Shown piece by piece: positions 5,834 through 8,167 of a stretch of DNA of 8,167 nt; position 1 is the stretch's first letter, and every line of letters begins with the position of its first letter. The notes under the pieces were generated by a model. That model did not search any database. It saw nothing but the letters and a program-made list of their open reading frames with translations, and had not been told where the DNA came from. The position numbers were made by a program, and so were the translations under genes. The DNA comes from Paracoccaceae bacterium. Its GTDB lineage: Bacteria; Pseudomonadota; Alphaproteobacteria; Rhodobacterales; Rhodobacteraceae. Where the stretch lies: positions 1-8,167 of the forward strand of contig JAAUPC010000151.1 of assembly GCA_012036325.1 (NCBI GenBank), read 5' to 3'.

Positions 5834-7759
5834 TCAAAGCGGCGCAGGTTCCGGGTCAGCGCCGGGCTTTCGCGTCCGGCCACGGGTCTTCGGGATCGCC
5901 GCGATCGAGGTCGTCCCCCCGCCCGAGGCTGGCTTGTCGCTGTCATCCGGGCCGCCCAGCGGCTCACCCGCAATCACCTTGCGAATCTCGTCGCCGGTCA
6001 GCGTCTCATACTCCAGAAGGCCCTTGGCGAGGCGTTCAAAATCATCCGACTTCTCGATCAGGATGCGCCGCGCTTCCTGATAGCCCTCGTCGATCAGCGC
6101 CTTCACTTCGGCCTCGATGGCCTGCTTCGTCTCAGCCGAAACCGAGAACCCCGCCGTGTTGCCCTGGTAGCCTTCATGCGCTTCGGAATAGTCGATGTTG
6201 CCGATCTTGTCCGACATCCCCCAGCGCATCACCATCGCGCGCGCGAGGCCCGAGGCCTGTTGAATGTCGCCCACCGGGCCCGAGGACACACCTTCCTCAC
6301 CATATTTGATGATCTCAGCCGCCTTGCCCGCCATCGTCATTGCGATGCGTTGCTTGGCTTCGTCCTTGTGCATCTGCAACCGGTCCATTTCCGGCAAGCT
6401 GACCACCATCCCAAGGGCACCGCCGCGCGGGATGATCGTGGCCTTGTAGACCGGATCGCACTTCGGCAGCGCCATGCCAACGATGGCGTGGCCCGCCTCA
6501 TGGTAGGCGGTCTTTTCCTTCTGGTCGTCGGTCAGCACCATGCTGCGGCGTTCGGCGCCCATCATGACCTTGTCCTTGGCCTGCTCGAAATCGACCATGG
6601 TCACAAACCGGCGGCCCACGCGCGCGGCCATCAGCGCCGCCTCGTTCACCAGGTTCATCAGGTCAGCGCCCGAAAAGCCCGGTGAGCCGCGCGCAATCGT
6701 GCGCAGGTCGACGTCCGGCCCCAAGGGCACCTTGCGGGCATGGACAGACAGGATCTTTTCCCGCCCCTTGATATCGGGGTTCGGCACATGGATCGTGCGG
6801 TCAAAGCGGCCCGGGCGCAGAAGTGCGGGGTCCAGCACGTCCTTGCGGTTGGTGGCGGCGACGATGATGACACCCTCGTTCGCCTCAAACCCGTCCATTT
6901 CCACCAGCAGCTGGTTCAGCGTCTGCTCACGCTCATCATTGCCGCCGCCCATGCCGACGCCACGCGCCCGGCCAACAGCGTCAATCTCGTCGATGAAGAC
7001 GATGCAGGGCGCGTTCTTCTTCGCCTGCTCGAACATGTCGCGCACACGCGACGCACCCACGCCGACAAACATTTCCACAAAATCCGAACCGCTGATCGTG
7101 AAGAACGGCACACCTGCTTCACCCGCAATGGCGCGGGCCAGCAGCGTCTTACCGGTGCCGGGCGGGCCAACCAGCAGCGCGCCTTTCGGGATCTTGCCGC
7201 CAAGCCGTGAGAACTTCTGCGGGTTGCGCAGGAATTCGACGATCTCTTCCAGCTCTTCCTTGGCCTCATCGATCCCGGCCACGTCGTCGAACGTGATCCG
7301 GCCCTGCTTTTCGGTCAGCAGTTTCGCGCGGGACTTGCCAAAGCCCATGGCCCCGCCACGACCGCCGCCCTGCATCCGGTTCATGAAGAAGAGCCAAATG
7401 CCGATCAGAATGATGAAGGGCAGCCACAACGAAAGCAGCGACATGAAGCCAGACTGCGCCTGCGGCTCGGCCTGCACATCTACGCCTTTGGCGATCAGGT
7501 CACGGGTCAGCGCCTCGGTCACAACCTCACCCTGCGGTTTGATCGCGACATAGGTGTTGCCGTCACTCGCCCGGACCACGATCCGCTCGCCATCCAGAGT
7601 GACGCTGGTGACCTGGCCCGCATCCACCCGCTCAATGAACTGGGAATAGCTCAGCGACCGAGACGAAGAAGTCGTCTGCCCGCCGGAAAACAGCTGGAAC
7701 AGAGCCATGACAAGGATCAGTAGGACGACCCAGAAAGCGATATTGCGCGCATTGCCCAC
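5834..7759 (-). CDS. ftsH: ATP-dependent zinc metalloprotease FtsH
   Basis: A 641-aa inner-membrane AAA+ protease (hexamer) that extracts and degrades membrane proteins and unstable regulators. In order: first membrane helix about 7-24, periplasmic domain to about 104, second helix about 108-126, Walker A GPPGTGKT (198-205), pore loop MFVGVGA (230-236), Walker B IVFIDE (253-258), second region of homology ending LRPGRFDR (314-321), zinc site HEAGH (420-424) and a third ligand probably at D498 in SSGPVGDI. The C-terminal tail is Gly/Pro/Arg-rich. The start chosen is GTG 7759, giving MGNARNIAFWVV as in relatives, with GGGAG seven bases upstream; an in-frame start at 7810 would add 17 unconserved residues. 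It follows tilS by 77 bp, the conserved alphaproteobacterial order, and has its own terminator. Confidence 0.97.
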   Translation of the reverse strand: MGNARNIAFWVVLLILVMALFQLFSGGQTTSSSRSLSYSQFIERVDAGQVTSVTLDGERIVVRASDGNTYVAIKPQGEVVTEALTRDLIAKGVDVQAEPQAQSGFMSLLSLWLPFIILIGIWLFFMNRMQGGGRGGAMGFGKSRAKLLTEKQGRITFDDVAGIDEAKEELEEIVEFLRNPQKFSRLGGKIPKGALLVGPPGTGKTLLARAIAGEAGVPFFTISGSDFVEMFVGVGASRVRDMFEQAKKNAPCIVFIDEIDAVGRARGVGMGGGNDEREQTLNQLLVEMDGFEANEGVIIVAATNRKDVLDPALLRPGRFDRTIHVPNPDIKGREKILSVHARKVPLGPDVDLRTIARGSPGFSGADLMNLVNEAALMAARVGRRFVTMVDFEQAKDKVMMGAERRSMVLTDDQKEKTAYHEAGHAIVGMALPKCDPVYKATIIPRGGALGMVVSLPEMDRLQMHKDEAKQRIAMTMAGKAAEIIKYGEEGVSSGPVGDIQQASGLARAMVMRWGMSDKIGNIDYSEAHEGYQGNTAGFSVSAETKQAIEAEVKALIDEGYQEARRILIEKSDDFERLAKGLLEYETLTGDEIRKVIAGEPLGGPDDSDKPASGGGTTSIAAIPKTRGRTRKPGADPEPAPL

Positions 7760-7812
7760 AAGGCATCTCCCGAATATGCCGCACGCCCGAGATCGGAAGC
7801 GGCCTTGCACAG

Positions 7813-7840
7813 AAGATAGTCAGTTTGTCGCCCGGTTCAA
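7813..7840 (-). promoter_or_regulatory. ftsH: Candidate sigma70-type promoter for ftsH
   Basis: On the minus strand TTGAAC (7840-7835) and TATCTT (7818-7813) each match four of six consensus bases with a 16-bp spacer. The -35 box overlaps the tilS stop codon. Transcription would begin near 7806, giving a leader of about 47 nt. I saw no clear heat-shock (RpoH) promoter in the same gap. Confidence 0.35.
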
Positions 7841-8167
7841 TGCGATAACAGGGCCGCGTGAAAGCTGGGCGTGCATGTCGCAGTGGCCGGGCCAAAACCC
7901 GCCACTGGAGCGGCGATCAGAACGTCGTCTTGCCAGAGGGCGGGCGTCACTTCCAGCACCTGCCGGGGCAGGCCAAGACCGCGCCAATCCGGGCACTGGC
8001 GCAGGCCCATGGGCCCCAGCGCCCGCACCTCACCCGCTGGTCCGGCCACCTGCCAGCGCCCGTCCCACAGGCCCGCCTCCATCCCGCGCAAGGCCCGCGC
8101 CTCGCGCAGGATCCAGCCGCCTTGGCAGCGGCATCCTTGCAGCGTCGCCGTCCGCCCCCGGCCAAGG
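7837..8167 (-). CDS. tilS: tRNA(Ile)-lysidine synthetase TilS, C-terminal part (partial)
   Basis: An open frame of 109 codons enters from the right edge and stops at TGA 7837-7839. TilS modifies C34 of tRNA-Ile(CAU) to lysidine so that it reads AUA. Only the C-terminal substrate-recognition region is visible: GRTATLQGCRCQGGWILREAR near the edge, then GLWDGRWQV, LRQCPDWRGLGLPRQVL and ALWQDDVLIAAPVAGFGP. These segments are typical of rhodobacterial TilS tails. The catalytic PP-loop (SGGxDS) would be outside the window. The position directly upstream of ftsH agrees with the usual tilS-ftsH order. The frame is intact within the window, and internal Met or Leu codons should not be taken as starts. 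Confidence 0.85.
   Translation of the reverse strand, partial: LGRGRTATLQGCRCQGGWILREARALRGMEAGLWDGRWQVAGPAGEVRALGPMGLRQCPDWRGLGLPRQVLEVTPALWQDDVLIAAPVAGFGPATATCTPSFHAALLSH

Overview
The window is about 8.2 kb of GC-rich DNA. The gene order (tilS-ftsH; fhs, a small chorismate-mutase-like gene, folD; pdeM), the codon bias and the protein sequences suggest an alphaproteobacterium of the Rhodobacterales (Rhodobacter/Paracoccus-like). This is inferred from sequence recall, not a search. The content is mostly conserved housekeeping. I see no tRNA, rRNA, CRISPR array, transposase or phage gene.

Left edge (+ strand): the last 29 codons of an upstream gene, probably the ligase-associated DEXH-box helicase. 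After a 160-bp gap comes pdeM, a metallophosphoesterase of the same DNA-damage-response cluster. pdeM converges on the next operon, and a near-perfect 27-bp palindrome fills the 37 bp between the two stop codons.

Centre (- strand): fhs (formate-tetrahydrofolate ligase), a 103-aa AroQ/PchB-like chorismate mutase and folD (methylene-THF dehydrogenase/cyclohydrolase) read in one direction with tight spacing, which suggests a one-carbon operon. folD carries a 1-base contraction in a G/C run. This removes the conserved C-terminal PGGVGPMT segment from the reading frame and is the most notable feature here. The 273 bp upstream of fhs holds several symmetric elements: a 19-bp imperfect palindrome, a long inverted repeat and a hairpin behind the next gene.

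Right part (- strand): a CorA-type divalent cation transporter followed 18 bp later by a MOSC-domain protein, probably co-transcribed. Upstream of them lie ftsH (membrane AAA+ zinc protease), ended by a clear intrinsic terminator, and the C-terminal end of tilS (tRNA-Ile lysidine synthetase), which runs off the window. A candidate ftsH promoter overlaps the tilS stop codon.
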